A stretch of DNA of 64,000 nucleotides from Bacteroidota bacterium (lineage in GTDB: Bacteria > Bacteroidota > Bacteroidia > B-17B0 > Aurantibacillaceae), in NCBI GenBank assembly GCA_030684395.1, contig JAUXTT010000010.1:114675-178674 (forward strand). The letters are read 5' to 3'. Of this stretch, positions 52,056 through 60,724 are shown in pieces. The notes beneath the pieces are model-generated. The model had not been told where the DNA came from. It made no database searches and worked only from the letters and a program-made list of their open reading frames with translations. The position numbers and the translations under genes are program-made. The stretch's first letter is position 1, and every line of letters starts with the position of its first letter.

Positions 52056-54164
52056 TCAATACTTGGGCTTCATTCCAAGGTTATAAAACACAAAACTCCA
52101 CATATCGGCATATTCTTCGATCTGTTTGGTTGTTGGTTTACCGGCACCATGACCTGCATTTTTATCAATACGGATCAATATCGGTTCTTCACTTGTGTTA
52201 TTCTCCTGTAAAGTAGCTGCAAACTTAAATGAATGTGCAGGCACAACTCTGTCATCATGATCACCTGTTGTTATAAATGTGGCAGGATAGTTTGCTTTTT
52301 TTACATTATGAAGAGGCGAATACTTGATCAGGTTCTGAAATTGCTTTTCGTCAGCACTTGTTCCGTAATCAGTTGCCCATGCCCAACCAATGGTAAATGT
52401 ATGGTAACGTAACATATCCAAAACTCCAACCGTAGGAATAGCAACCTTACAAATATCAGGGCGCTGTGTCATAACTGCACCAATTAAGAGCCCACCATTC
52501 GATCTTCCGTGAATAGCCAATTTATTTTTGTTGGTGTATTTTTCCGCACATAAATACTCTGCCGCTGAAATAAAATCATCGAATACATTTTGTTTATTAA
52601 AAATTGTTCCCGCTTTGTGCCAGTCTTCTCCATACTCACCACCACCACGCAATCCTGGAACAGCATACACTCCACCCTGCTCCAAAAACAAACAACGATC
52701 AATTCTGAACTCAGGTGAATAATTTACACTGAAGCCTCCATAACCAAATAAGAAGCAAGGATTGTTCCCATCCAGCTTTATTCCTTTTTTTGAAATGATG
52801 AACATGGGAATCTTTGTACCGTCTTTGCTTGTGTAAAACACTTGTTTTGTTTCGTACTCATCCGATTTAAAACTTGTCTTTGCTTTAAAATGAAGTTTCA
52901 ATTTATTTGATTTTACATTGTACTTATAAATTGCAGTTGGCGCGGTGAAGGTTGAAAAATCAATATACCCAAGCGTATCCTTCTTATCAAAGTTGATACT
53001 ATTCACTTTTCCAATACCCGGCAATTTCAGTTCATGTAACAAATTTCCTTTCAGGTCATGAACTTCGATTTTGGAAGAAACGTCATGAAGGTAATTCAGA
53101 ATTAAACATTTATTTGCTACGGTAACCGATTCAAGCAGGTCCTTTGTTTCAGGAATAATTACATCTGCCTTTTCAATTGATGGATTAGTCAGATCAACAG
53201 CAATTACTTTTTTATTAGAAGCTTTGTTATTAGTTAAGATGAATGCTTTTCCCTCAATAATATCCAAGACATTATAATCATCCGAAAATGATTCTACCAA
53301 ACGGATCAGACGTCTGTCCTGATTTTTCAGGTCTTTTATAAAAAGTGAGTTTCCTGAAGTAGATTCTGTTCCACTAATCATAAGGTAGTTTTCATCATCA
53401 GATAAACCTCCATAAAATCCACGGGTAGGGAAATTCGGGTCATTATAAACCAATTCATCATTCTTTGGATCTGTACCCAACTTATGAAAAACCACTTTCT
53501 GAAACTCATTTTTCCCACTTAGTTCTGTCCCTTTTGTCGGCTCATCGTATCTACTGTAATAAAAACCTTCATCACCTTTCCATTCAATTCCTGAAAATTT
53601 GATCCAGTTAATCTGATCCGAAAGTAATTTACCATCTTTAATAGCAATGACCTTAATTTGGCTCCAATCCGACCCTGCTTTGGAATAAGTATAAGCTAAA
53701 TATTTTCCTCCTTTGGAAACTGCCACAGAACCAATAGATACTGTTCCATCCGCTGATAATTTATTTGGATCCAACAAAACTCTTTTCTTAAGTGTTTTGG
53801 AGTTCGTTACATACAATACATTCTGATCTTGAATACCATTATTCTCATAACAAAACAACATTCCAGCTTTCTTAAAAGGAGTCGTACGTTTTTCAAAGTT
53901 CCAGAGATTGGTTAATCTTTCCTTTACCTGCGGCCGGTAATTTATTTTATTGAGATAATCAAAAGTGACCTTATTTTCAACATCCACCCAGGTTTTTGTT
54001 TCCGCACTATTATCATCCTCCAACCAACGATACGGATCGCTTACTTTGGTCCCAAAATAATCATCGGTTTGTTCTACTTTCTTTGTTGGTGGCGCTTTTG
54101 CCGTTTGAGCAATTGAATTTATCGCTGCTAAACCTAATAAAAGGGCTAATAAAAAGTACTTCAT
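52056..54164 (-). CDS. Prolyl oligopeptidase family serine peptidase (S9A)
   Basis: 702 residues. Signal peptide (NSIAQ). A 7-bladed beta-propeller (YRWLEDDNSAETKTWVDVEN at the start) and the alpha/beta-hydrolase domain with catalytic Ser in HGRSNGGLL, Asp in GDHDDRVVP and His in NAGHGAGK. It cuts short peptides after proline; here it is exported to the periplasm or beyond, as usual in Bacteroidota. The gene is convergent with the PKD gene and divergent from the DUF885 gene. Confidence 0.95.
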   Translation of the reverse strand: MKYFLLALLLGLAAINSIAQTAKAPPTKKVEQTDDYFGTKVSDPYRWLEDDNSAETKTWVDVENKVTFDYLNKINYRPQVKERLTNLWNFEKRTTPFKKAGMLFCYENNGIQDQNVLYVTNSKTLKKRVLLDPNKLSADGTVSIGSVAVSKGGKYLAYTYSKAGSDWSQIKVIAIKDGKLLSDQINWIKFSGIEWKGDEGFYYSRYDEPTKGTELSGKNEFQKVVFHKLGTDPKNDELVYNDPNFPTRGFYGGLSDDENYLMISGTESTSGNSLFIKDLKNQDRRLIRLVESFSDDYNVLDIIEGKAFILTNNKASNKKVIAVDLTNPSIEKADVIIPETKDLLESVTVANKCLILNYLHDVSSKIEVHDLKGNLLHELKLPGIGKVNSINFDKKDTLGYIDFSTFTAPTAIYKYNVKSNKLKLHFKAKTSFKSDEYETKQVFYTSKDGTKIPMFIISKKGIKLDGNNPCFLFGYGGFSVNYSPEFRIDRCLFLEQGGVYAVPGLRGGGEYGEDWHKAGTIFNKQNVFDDFISAAEYLCAEKYTNKNKLAIHGRSNGGLLIGAVMTQRPDICKVAIPTVGVLDMLRYHTFTIGWAWATDYGTSADEKQFQNLIKYSPLHNVKKANYPATFITTGDHDDRVVPAHSFKFAATLQENNTSEEPILIRIDKNAGHGAGKPTTKQIEEYADMWSFVFYNLGMKPKY

Positions 54165-54204
54165 ATTAAGAGATTCTTACAAGGCAATATTAATCAATAA
54201 ACCC

Positions 54205-54212
54205 TACATTTG
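54205..54212 (+). promoter_or_regulatory. -7 box (TACATTTG) of the DUF885 gene
   Basis: TACATTTG, an exact TAnnTTTG match, 19 nt upstream of the ATG at 54232. Confidence 0.5.
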
Positions 54213-54231
54213 CTTGTCTAATTTATAAACC

Positions 54232-56007
54232 ATGAAGAAGTTATTTGTAGTAGCAATTGCAAGCTTTTTGTTTTCTTGTGGCAGCAAAAAAGAAAGCAGT
54301 AATACTGAAAATCCGATTGCATCAAAAGATGTTGCATTTGATGCGTTCAAAGATCGTTTTATGGAAGAGCTATGGAAAATGTACCCGGGTTGGGCAACAG
54401 GTTCCGGCTACCATAAATACGATTCTGTATTGATTATTCCGGATGATACTTACAGAACAAAAGAACTGGCTTTTGTAAAACAATATATCGATTCATTGGC
54501 AGGTTTTGAAGATGCAAGCCTGAATGAAAATAACAAAACAGATAAGGCACTTATTTTGAGTACCCTGAATTCAACTCCATGGGCTATCAATAAATTTAAA
54601 AGCTTTGAATGGGATCCTTCTCAATACAATATTGGAGGTGCTGTTTCTGAAATATTAGACAATAAAAAAGAAACTTTGGAAAACAAAATAAGAACAGTGA
54701 TCCAAAAAATCGGGAAACTGGAAGCTTATTACGCAGCAGCAAAATCCAACATCAAAAACCCAACAAAAGAACATACTGAACTTGCCATACTACAATTGAA
54801 AGGGACAGTAGGATTTTTTGAAACTTCAGTTACCGATAGCATCAACAAAGGGAAATTTGGAGCGCACGAGCAGGATAAATACAATGCAGACCTTAAAGTA
54901 GCAATCTCTCATATCAATGGATTTATAGCTCATTTGGAAGGTATATTAAAAAACAATCAGGCAAACAGAAGTTTTAGAATTGGAAAAGAATTGTATGCTG
55001 AGAAATTTAGCTCTGATATTCAATCAACATACAGCGCTGATGAGATCTATCAAAAAGCTTTGAAAAGAAAAGAAGAAATCTTAAAAGACATGTCGGTGCT
55101 TACAAAAAAACTTTGGCCGAAGTACATGAAAAATGCAGTGATGCCTGCAAATGAAAACGAAGCCATCAAAGCCCTGATCGGTGAAATTGCAAAAACACAT
55201 GTAAGCAGAGAAAAATTCCAAACAGAAATTGAAAGACAGATTCCTATTCTCACCAAATTTGTAAAAGATAAAAATCTATTATACATGGATCCATCCAAAC
55301 CATTAGTGGTTAGGAAAGAACCGGAGTGGATGGCAGGTGTTGCAGGAGCTTCTATATCTGCACCCGGGCCTTATGATAAAGAAGGTGATACATTTTACAA
55401 CGTTGGATCGTTAGCAGCTTATTCGCCAGAAGATGCGGAAAGTTTTTTGAAAGAGTACAACAAATATATTTTGCAGATCCTTAATATTCACGAAGCTATT
55501 CCTGGGCATTATGCTCAATTGGTTTATAAGAATCAATCACCAAGCATAGTAAAAGCGATTTTCGGTAATGGTGCAATGATAGAGGGATGGGCTGTTTATA
55601 CCGAAAAAATGATGCTGGAAGAAGGATGGGATAAAAACACCGAACTAAACGGAACAGCAGAACAGGATGAAATGTGGTTGATGTATAACAAATGGCATAT
55701 GCGTGTAGTTTGTAATACCATACTTGATTACTCAATACATAATTTAAACATGAGTAAAGAAGAAGGACTAAACCTACTGATGAATGAAGCATTTCAGGAA
55801 AAAGCGGAAGCAGAAGGAAAGTGGAAAAGAGCTACACTTACCCAGGTTCAACTTTGTTCCTACTTCACCGGGTTCACTGAAATTTATGATTTTAGGGAAG
55901 AATTAAAGAAACAACAAGGAAAGAATTTTGATCTAAAAAAATTTCATGAGAAATTTTTGAGTTATGGTTCGGCTCCAGTTACGGAAATTAAAAAACTGAT
56001 GAAATAA
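54232..56007 (+). CDS. DUF885 metallopeptidase-like lipoprotein
   Basis: 591 residues. Lipoprotein leader (FLFSC). DUF885 proteins are thermolysin-like metallocarboxypeptidases; the zinc-binding motif H-E-x-x-x-G-H is seen as HEAIPGHYAQ, then the downstream Glu-rich helix EGWAVYTEKMMLEEGW. The N-terminal ~250 residues are helical. It likely trims peptides at the cell envelope. It stands between the S9 peptidase and the YhcG-like nuclease, in divergent orientation to the former. The similarity to the S9 gene's role suggests peptide use. Confidence 0.88.
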   Translation: MKKLFVVAIASFLFSCGSKKESSNTENPIASKDVAFDAFKDRFMEELWKMYPGWATGSGYHKYDSVLIIPDDTYRTKELAFVKQYIDSLAGFEDASLNENNKTDKALILSTLNSTPWAINKFKSFEWDPSQYNIGGAVSEILDNKKETLENKIRTVIQKIGKLEAYYAAAKSNIKNPTKEHTELAILQLKGTVGFFETSVTDSINKGKFGAHEQDKYNADLKVAISHINGFIAHLEGILKNNQANRSFRIGKELYAEKFSSDIQSTYSADEIYQKALKRKEEILKDMSVLTKKLWPKYMKNAVMPANENEAIKALIGEIAKTHVSREKFQTEIERQIPILTKFVKDKNLLYMDPSKPLVVRKEPEWMAGVAGASISAPGPYDKEGDTFYNVGSLAAYSPEDAESFLKEYNKYILQILNIHEAIPGHYAQLVYKNQSPSIVKAIFGNGAMIEGWAVYTEKMMLEEGWDKNTELNGTAEQDEMWLMYNKWHMRVVCNTILDYSIHNLNMSKEEGLNLLMNEAFQEKAEAEGKWKRATLTQVQLCSYFTGFTEIYDFREELKKQQGKNFDLKKFHEKFLSYGSAPVTEIKKLMK

Positions 56008-56038
56008 TTGAAGAACTACCTTTTTAAACTAAAAAGAT

Positions 56039-57166
56039 ATGGCTAAAAAGTTGGCAAACACAAGCTATACAAAATTTATAAGCGAGCTAAAACAAAATAT
56101 ACTGCAGAGTAGGTACAATGCCGCTAAACTGGCTAACACCGAAATGCTGTGGTTGTATTATAACATCGGTAAAATGCTTACCGAAAAAATTTCCACTGAA
56201 AACTGGGGCTCAAAAGTGATCGATACTATCTCAGAAGATCTTCAGAAATCTTTACCGGGTTTGAGAGGATTCTCGTCTCCAAATCTTCGAAAAATGCACT
56301 TGCTTTATGAAGCTTATCCGCTAATTTGTTCGACAGTGTCGAACAAATTAGAAGTAAAATCTCAGAAGATCTCAAAGTATAGTAAAACCAATAAAAGTAA
56401 GGAACCTAAACCAAATTTTTCAATCTTAAAAGCTATAGAAAAAGATGCACTTTTAAAGACTTTTTTTAGTCTGTCTTTTTCTCATCACATATTAATTGTT
56501 CTAAAACTAAAAAAAGAAGAGCACAGGCTGTTTTATCTAACGCAGGCAGTCACTCATCAGTGGAGCTATAGAATACTTGAATACCACATTGAAGCTAACC
56601 TTCATCGAAAAAAGAAATCCATATCTAATAATTTCTCTTCCACTCTGCCCGAAAAAACAAAAAATCATGCTGTAGAAATTTTCAAGGATGAGTACCTGTT
56701 GGATTTCATTAATATTAATGAGGATGCTGATGAGAGGATACTGGAAAGTGGTATTGTAAACAACATAAAGCAATTCATAATACGTATTGGTAAAGGGTTT
56801 TCATTTATAGGAAATCAACACCGGATTTGTATTGAAGGGGATGAATTTTTTGTTGACCTTTTGTTTTACAACCGACATCTGCAATGCTTAGTTGCATTTG
56901 AACTCAAAAAAGGAAAATTTAAACCTGAGTATGCCGGAAAACTTAATTTTTATTTAAATGCCCTGGATGCCGAGTTTAAATTGTCGCACGAAAACCCGAG
57001 CATTGGGATCATTCTATGCAAAGAAAAAAACAATGCAGTAGTAGAATATCCCTTTAAAAGCACTAACAAAGCAATGGGAGTGGCTACGTACCAATTAAGT
57101 ACTAACGTGCCCAAACAATTAAAAGGAATTTTGCCGGAGCCAAGTGAGTTAAAGAAATTTTTATAA
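56039..57166 (+). CDS. YhcG/DUF1016-type PD-(D/E)XK nuclease-like protein
   Basis: 375 residues. N-terminal DUF1016_N (ANTEMLWLYYNIGKMLTEKISTENWGSKVIDTISEDLQ, then LRGFSSPNLRKMHLLYEAYP) and C-terminal YhcG-type PD-(D/E)XK domain: FFVDLLFYNRHLQCLVAFELKKGKFKPEYAGKLNFYLNALD, with D, E and K of the active site. The linker between them carries a variable insert encoded by a 31-nt palindrome (56321-56351). YhcG proteins of this sort stabilise or accompany restriction or toxin systems and may be mobile-DNA-linked nucleases; their activity is unproven. Another palindrome copy follows the gene. Confidence 0.85.
   Translation: MAKKLANTSYTKFISELKQNILQSRYNAAKLANTEMLWLYYNIGKMLTEKISTENWGSKVIDTISEDLQKSLPGLRGFSSPNLRKMHLLYEAYPLICSTVSNKLEVKSQKISKYSKTNKSKEPKPNFSILKAIEKDALLKTFFSLSFSHHILIVLKLKKEEHRLFYLTQAVTHQWSYRILEYHIEANLHRKKKSISNNFSSTLPEKTKNHAVEIFKDEYLLDFININEDADERILESGIVNNIKQFIIRIGKGFSFIGNQHRICIEGDEFFVDLLFYNRHLQCLVAFELKKGKFKPEYAGKLNFYLNALDAEFKLSHENPSIGIILCKEKNNAVVEYPFKSTNKAMGVATYQLSTNVPKQLKGILPEPSELKKFL
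56321..56351. repeat. 31-nt palindrome inside the YhcG-like gene, copy 1
   Basis: The arms CTAATTTGTTCGAC and GTCGAACAAATTAG are exact complements around AGT. In the reading frame the repeat encodes LICSTVSNKLE in the linker between domains. An equivalent palindrome, with flanks CC..GG instead of CT..AG, is found at 57178-57208. Confidence 0.9.
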
Positions 57167-57177
57167 AAACAAGATTT

Positions 57178-57208
57178 CCAATTTGTTCGACAGTGTCGAA
57201 CAAATTGG
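57178..57208. repeat. 31-nt palindrome behind the YhcG-like gene, copy 2
   Basis: The arms CCAATTTGTTCGAC and GTCGAACAAATTGG are exact complements around AGT, 12 nt after the YhcG stop. The 27-nt core is identical to copy 1; the outer pair is T-A in copy 1 and C-G here, a compensatory change. No T-run follows. Confidence 0.9.
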
Positions 57209-57288
57209 AAGCAAAAAGCCATGAGTTTCAATGAAATCAAAGGATATAGGCGAAACCAATTTTTAAAATACCACATAATACTTAAAAA

Positions 57289-57663
57289 ATGAAAGACTTT
57301 AAAAAATACTATATACTGAACGGTCCACCTGAAGAAGTGTACATCGCATTAACTAATCCATTTACCATTGAGTTGTGGACAAGTGAAAAAGCTACAATGA
57401 ACACAGAGCCCGGAAGTGAGTTCTCCATAATGGATGGATCGATAGAAGGAAAGAACCTGGAGTTTGAAGAGAACAAAAAAATAGTTCAGCAATGGTATTT
57501 TGGAGACCAGGAAACACCTTCCATAGTTACAATTAAATTGCACGAACACAAAGAAGGAACTTCTGTTGAATTAAAACATACAAATATTCCTGATGAAGCT
57601 TATGATGATATTGTAGAGGGCTGGAATGATGTATATTTTGAGTTGTTAGGAGATTATTTTTAG
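57289..57663 (+). CDS. SRPBCC (START/AHSA1-like) protein
   Basis: 124 residues. A single SRPBCC domain: FKKYYILNGPPEEVYIALTNPFTIELWTSEKATMNTEPGSEFSIMDGSIEGKNLEFEENKKIVQQWYF, followed by the strand IVTIKLHEHKEGTSVELKHTNIPDEAYDDIVEGW. AHSA1-like proteins bind hydrophobic ligands or stimulate Hsp90; the role here is unknown. No membrane helix or signal. It is the same strand as the YhcG gene. Confidence 0.85.
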   Translation: MKDFKKYYILNGPPEEVYIALTNPFTIELWTSEKATMNTEPGSEFSIMDGSIEGKNLEFEENKKIVQQWYFGDQETPSIVTIKLHEHKEGTSVELKHTNIPDEAYDDIVEGWNDVYFELLGDYF

Positions 57664-57681
57664 AAAACCGCAATATCAGTT

Positions 57682-57737
57682 CGAGCTAAGTCGAGAACAT
57701 TCAGAAGAAAATCGTGTAAGCGTCTCGACTTAACTCG
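57682..57737. repeat. CTCGAC/GTCGAG inverted repeat (15-nt arms)
   Basis: CGAGCTAAGTCGAGA (57682-57696) and TCTCGACTTAACTCG (57723-57737) are complements with one mismatch around a 26-nt loop. TCTCGACTT..CTCG words are a known type of dispersed repeat in Bacteroidota. It lies between the SRPBCC and DUF1415 genes. Confidence 0.75.
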
Positions 57738-57773
57738 ACGTGACACTAGAAAGAAATTAGAAAAAACAAAACT

Positions 57774-58316
57774 TTGGAACACAAACTCATCATAGACCAC
57801 ACAAACAACTGGATCAAGTCGGTTGTAGTTGATTTGAACTTATGCCCGTTTGCAGCTAAGGCATTGCTCAAAAAAAGTATTCGTTATCACGTTGCAGAAG
57901 AGGCAGACATTAAAAAAAGTCTGGAATTACTTACGCACGAATTGCATCTATTAGATAATGATGAAGAAATAGAAACAAGCTTTCTTATTTTCCCCACTGA
58001 GTTCAAACACTTCGATGATTATCTCGATTTGGTTGAGAAGGCAGAACAATTAATTGAAGCATTGAAGTACGAAGGTATTTATCAGGTAGCCAGTTTTCAC
58101 CCCTTCTATTGTTTTGAAGACTGTAGCGAAGAAGATGCAGCAAATTACACCAATCGCTCGCCCTATCCGATGCTTCATCTGCTGAGAGAAGAAAGTATTG
58201 AAAAAGCGCTAAGAACATATAAAGATCCCGAAGGTATTCCCGAAAGGAACATGGTGCTTACGCGTCAGAAAGGTTTAAAATATATGCAGGCTTTAAGGGC
58301 TGCTTGTTTCGGATAA
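57774..58316 (+). CDS. DUF1415 family protein
   Basis: 180 residues, starting with TTG 57774; no ATG gives the conserved N-terminus (NNWIKSVVVDLNLCPFAAKAL). DUF1415 members are ~180-190 residues with conserved NLCPFA, FLIFPTEFKHFDDYLDLVEKAEQL, ASFHPFYCFED and NRSPYPMLHLLREESIEKAL, all seen. Their function is unknown; some are predicted enzymes. It precedes prmC by 6 nt in the same operon. Confidence 0.85.
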   Translation: MEHKLIIDHTNNWIKSVVVDLNLCPFAAKALLKKSIRYHVAEEADIKKSLELLTHELHLLDNDEEIETSFLIFPTEFKHFDDYLDLVEKAEQLIEALKYEGIYQVASFHPFYCFEDCSEEDAANYTNRSPYPMLHLLREESIEKALRTYKDPEGIPERNMVLTRQKGLKYMQALRAACFG

Positions 58317-58322
58317 TTAAAA

Positions 58323-59195
58323 ATGAAAGTAGCAGGAAATAAAATATCAGATGTGATTCGTTTTTATCACCAACACCTTGCTGATATATATAGCAAAGAG
58401 GAAATTGATGAACTGGCTTTCCTTGCTTTTGAAAAAGCATTAGGATATGATAAAACTGAATTTCAAAAAAGAAAAGGAGAACACCTGAACCAATCGGACC
58501 TATTGATTGTTTACGATATTGGAAAAACTCTCCAAACAAACAAACCCATTCAATATATTTTGCAGGAAACCTGGTTTTATGGTTTGAAGTTTTTTGTGAA
58601 TGAACATGTATTGATCCCTCGCCCGGAAACAGAAGAATTGGTAGAATTGGTTTTGAATGAAATTAAAAAAGAAAATACATCATCATTAAACATTCTCGAC
58701 ATTGGAACAGGTAGCGGATGCATTCCTATCAGTGTTAAAAAGAATGCACCTCATACAAACGTTTATGCTATTGACATTTCAAAGGCAGCGTTAGAAGTGG
58801 CTAAAAAAAATTCCATTTCAAATAAAATAGAAGTTACTTTTAAAGAACTCAATATTCTTACTGCATCAAGTCTTGATAATATACAATTCGATTACATCAT
58901 AAGTAATCCGCCTTATATTGCGCAAAACGAAATGGACCAAATGGATAAGAACGTTACCAATTTTGAACCCCACCTTGCTTTGTTTGTAGAAGACAATGAC
59001 CCCTTATTGTTTTACAAACGAATTGCAGATTTTGCGTTGAACAATCTTCGTTCAAATGGAAAATTATTCTTTGAGATCAATCAACGATTGGGTAATGAAG
59101 TAAAAGAATTGCTTAAAGCAAAAGGGTACAAAAATATTATTATTCAAAAAGACATTAACGGAAACGACCGAATGGTGTGGTGTGTAAAAGTTTAA
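58323..59195 (+). CDS. prmC: Release-factor glutamine methyltransferase PrmC
   Basis: 290 residues. N-terminal helical domain; SAM-binding motif I ILDIGTGSGCIPIS (residues ~123-136); catalytic NPPY in IISNPPYIAQNEM; preceded by IPRPETEELVELVL, which is diagnostic for PrmC/HemK. It methylates Gln of the GGQ motif of RF1 and RF2 for efficient peptide release. It overlaps the convergent LVIVD gene by 4 nt at their ends. Confidence 0.97.
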   Translation: MKVAGNKISDVIRFYHQHLADIYSKEEIDELAFLAFEKALGYDKTEFQKRKGEHLNQSDLLIVYDIGKTLQTNKPIQYILQETWFYGLKFFVNEHVLIPRPETEELVELVLNEIKKENTSSLNILDIGTGSGCIPISVKKNAPHTNVYAIDISKAALEVAKKNSISNKIEVTFKELNILTASSLDNIQFDYIISNPPYIAQNEMDQMDKNVTNFEPHLALFVEDNDPLLFYKRIADFALNNLRSNGKLFFEINQRLGNEVKELLKAKGYKNIIIQKDINGNDRMVWCVKV

Positions 59196-60610
59196 TCGGT
59201 TTTAACCAACTTCAGTAAAACTGACTTCTCCCCTGCCCTCACTTTTACAAAATACATCCCCGGAGCTGATTCTATCTTCAAAGAGACTTTCTGGGTATTC
59301 TTATAAGTTGTTCTTTTCACAAGTGTTCCCAATGATGAATAAACTTCCAATTGCAAATCACCATACTCTTTGTCAAATTCAAAATTAAAGTCATTACTGG
59401 ATGGATTTGGGTAAACAAGTAATTGAATCCTATATTCTTCTTCTTTTATTCCGGTTAAGCTACATGGATTCTGCCATTTAATCATTTTTATCCCGTTCCA
59501 TTTTGCATCAAACGGATGATACCAGCTAATATAAACAGGTATTATCAGGTATGAAAGAAAGATAGAATCGTTGTGCATACCAATACCCCAGGTTGCAGTA
59601 GTATCAGTAACACTTCCATAACTTCCACATGAATCAACCGCTGTAGGGTCAGATACATCAACAACCAGCATTTCACTTTTTCCGCTTGCTATAAATAGTT
59701 TTTTACAATCATCTCTATAAACCATTTCATTGGTATGAACCGGAGCATCATGCCAAACACCCACAGGGCAATTGTGAGGATTATAGTGATCAAGCAAAAC
59801 AATGTTGGAAGTATCTTTAATATTTAAAACCTCCAAACCGCAATAATCTACCGACACGTAGACCACTGTATCATTAAGCACAACATTATTGTATGCACGA
59901 GGTAAATTAAATGGAGTGAATGTTATTGGATTTGCATACCTGCCGGTTTCAACCGGATTGAATTTATCCGTACAATTAATTACGCGGAAGCCGCCAGCAT
60001 CAAAACACACATAAGCTATGCTGTTTCTTACTTCCATACCCCTAACATTGTACAAATCAATATTAGAAGGATTATTGGCCGGATAATTAATGTTTAAAGG
60101 TAATTCCGATACAAACGAAATTGACGATGGGTTTAAAATATTCAAAATGACTAAGCCTAATTTCATACCACCCAAATAAGCATAATTACCCTCCACCTTC
60201 ACAATACCTGATCCATTTGAATTAGGAACTACCGGATGGATCCAATAACCCACTAAACTGGCATTTGCAGGATCAGCAACATTTACAATTGCCAAGCCCG
60301 GAGGATCGGCTGCGTAATGGCTTCCAATTGCCACATACAACAATGTATCCCTTTGTGTAAAACTCATTACACGCATCTGCAGTAAATTTGTATCCAGCGT
60401 TAAAACAGGAGTTCCGCTTAAATCAAAAATTTTCAACCCAAATTCGTTGGATGCAGCATATAAAAAGGGCTTACCTAATTTATCTGCTTCTAATGTAAGA
60501 GGAGAAACAAAACCGGGATAACGATAATCCCATTCATGCTGAAATTGGCATTGCGCATTTGTACAAAAAAAATCTATTGCAAAAAGGGTAAGTAGTAAGT
60601 ATCTTTTCAT
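59192..60610 (-). CDS. LVIVD-repeat T9SS cargo protein
   Basis: 472 residues from ATG 60610 (MKRYLLLTLFAIDFFCTNAQ); the frame is open 72 nt further upstream but adds no signal peptide-like residues. Repeats with LVILNIL, FRVINCTD, LEVLNIKD and MLVVDVSDPT are LVIVD-type units of a beta-propeller, about six. The final ~80 residues, from VYPNPSSND, are a type A T9SS sorting domain. The protein is exported; such propellers are assumed to be surface-binding. Confidence 0.85.
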   Translation of the reverse strand: MKRYLLLTLFAIDFFCTNAQCQFQHEWDYRYPGFVSPLTLEADKLGKPFLYAASNEFGLKIFDLSGTPVLTLDTNLLQMRVMSFTQRDTLLYVAIGSHYAADPPGLAIVNVADPANASLVGYWIHPVVPNSNGSGIVKVEGNYAYLGGMKLGLVILNILNPSSISFVSELPLNINYPANNPSNIDLYNVRGMEVRNSIAYVCFDAGGFRVINCTDKFNPVETGRYANPITFTPFNLPRAYNNVVLNDTVVYVSVDYCGLEVLNIKDTSNIVLLDHYNPHNCPVGVWHDAPVHTNEMVYRDDCKKLFIASGKSEMLVVDVSDPTAVDSCGSYGSVTDTTATWGIGMHNDSIFLSYLIIPVYISWYHPFDAKWNGIKMIKWQNPCSLTGIKEEEYRIQLLVYPNPSSNDFNFEFDKEYGDLQLEVYSSLGTLVKRTTYKNTQKVSLKIESAPGMYFVKVRAGEKSVLLKLVKTD

Positions 60611-60724
60611 CGTTAGTGGATATATAAAGTAAATATAATCCATTTTCTTTACACCTGTACCTACCTGCTTTGGCTTATTCATTTTTCTTTAAAATTTAGT
60701 ACATTTACTTTAGAAACACTTTGT

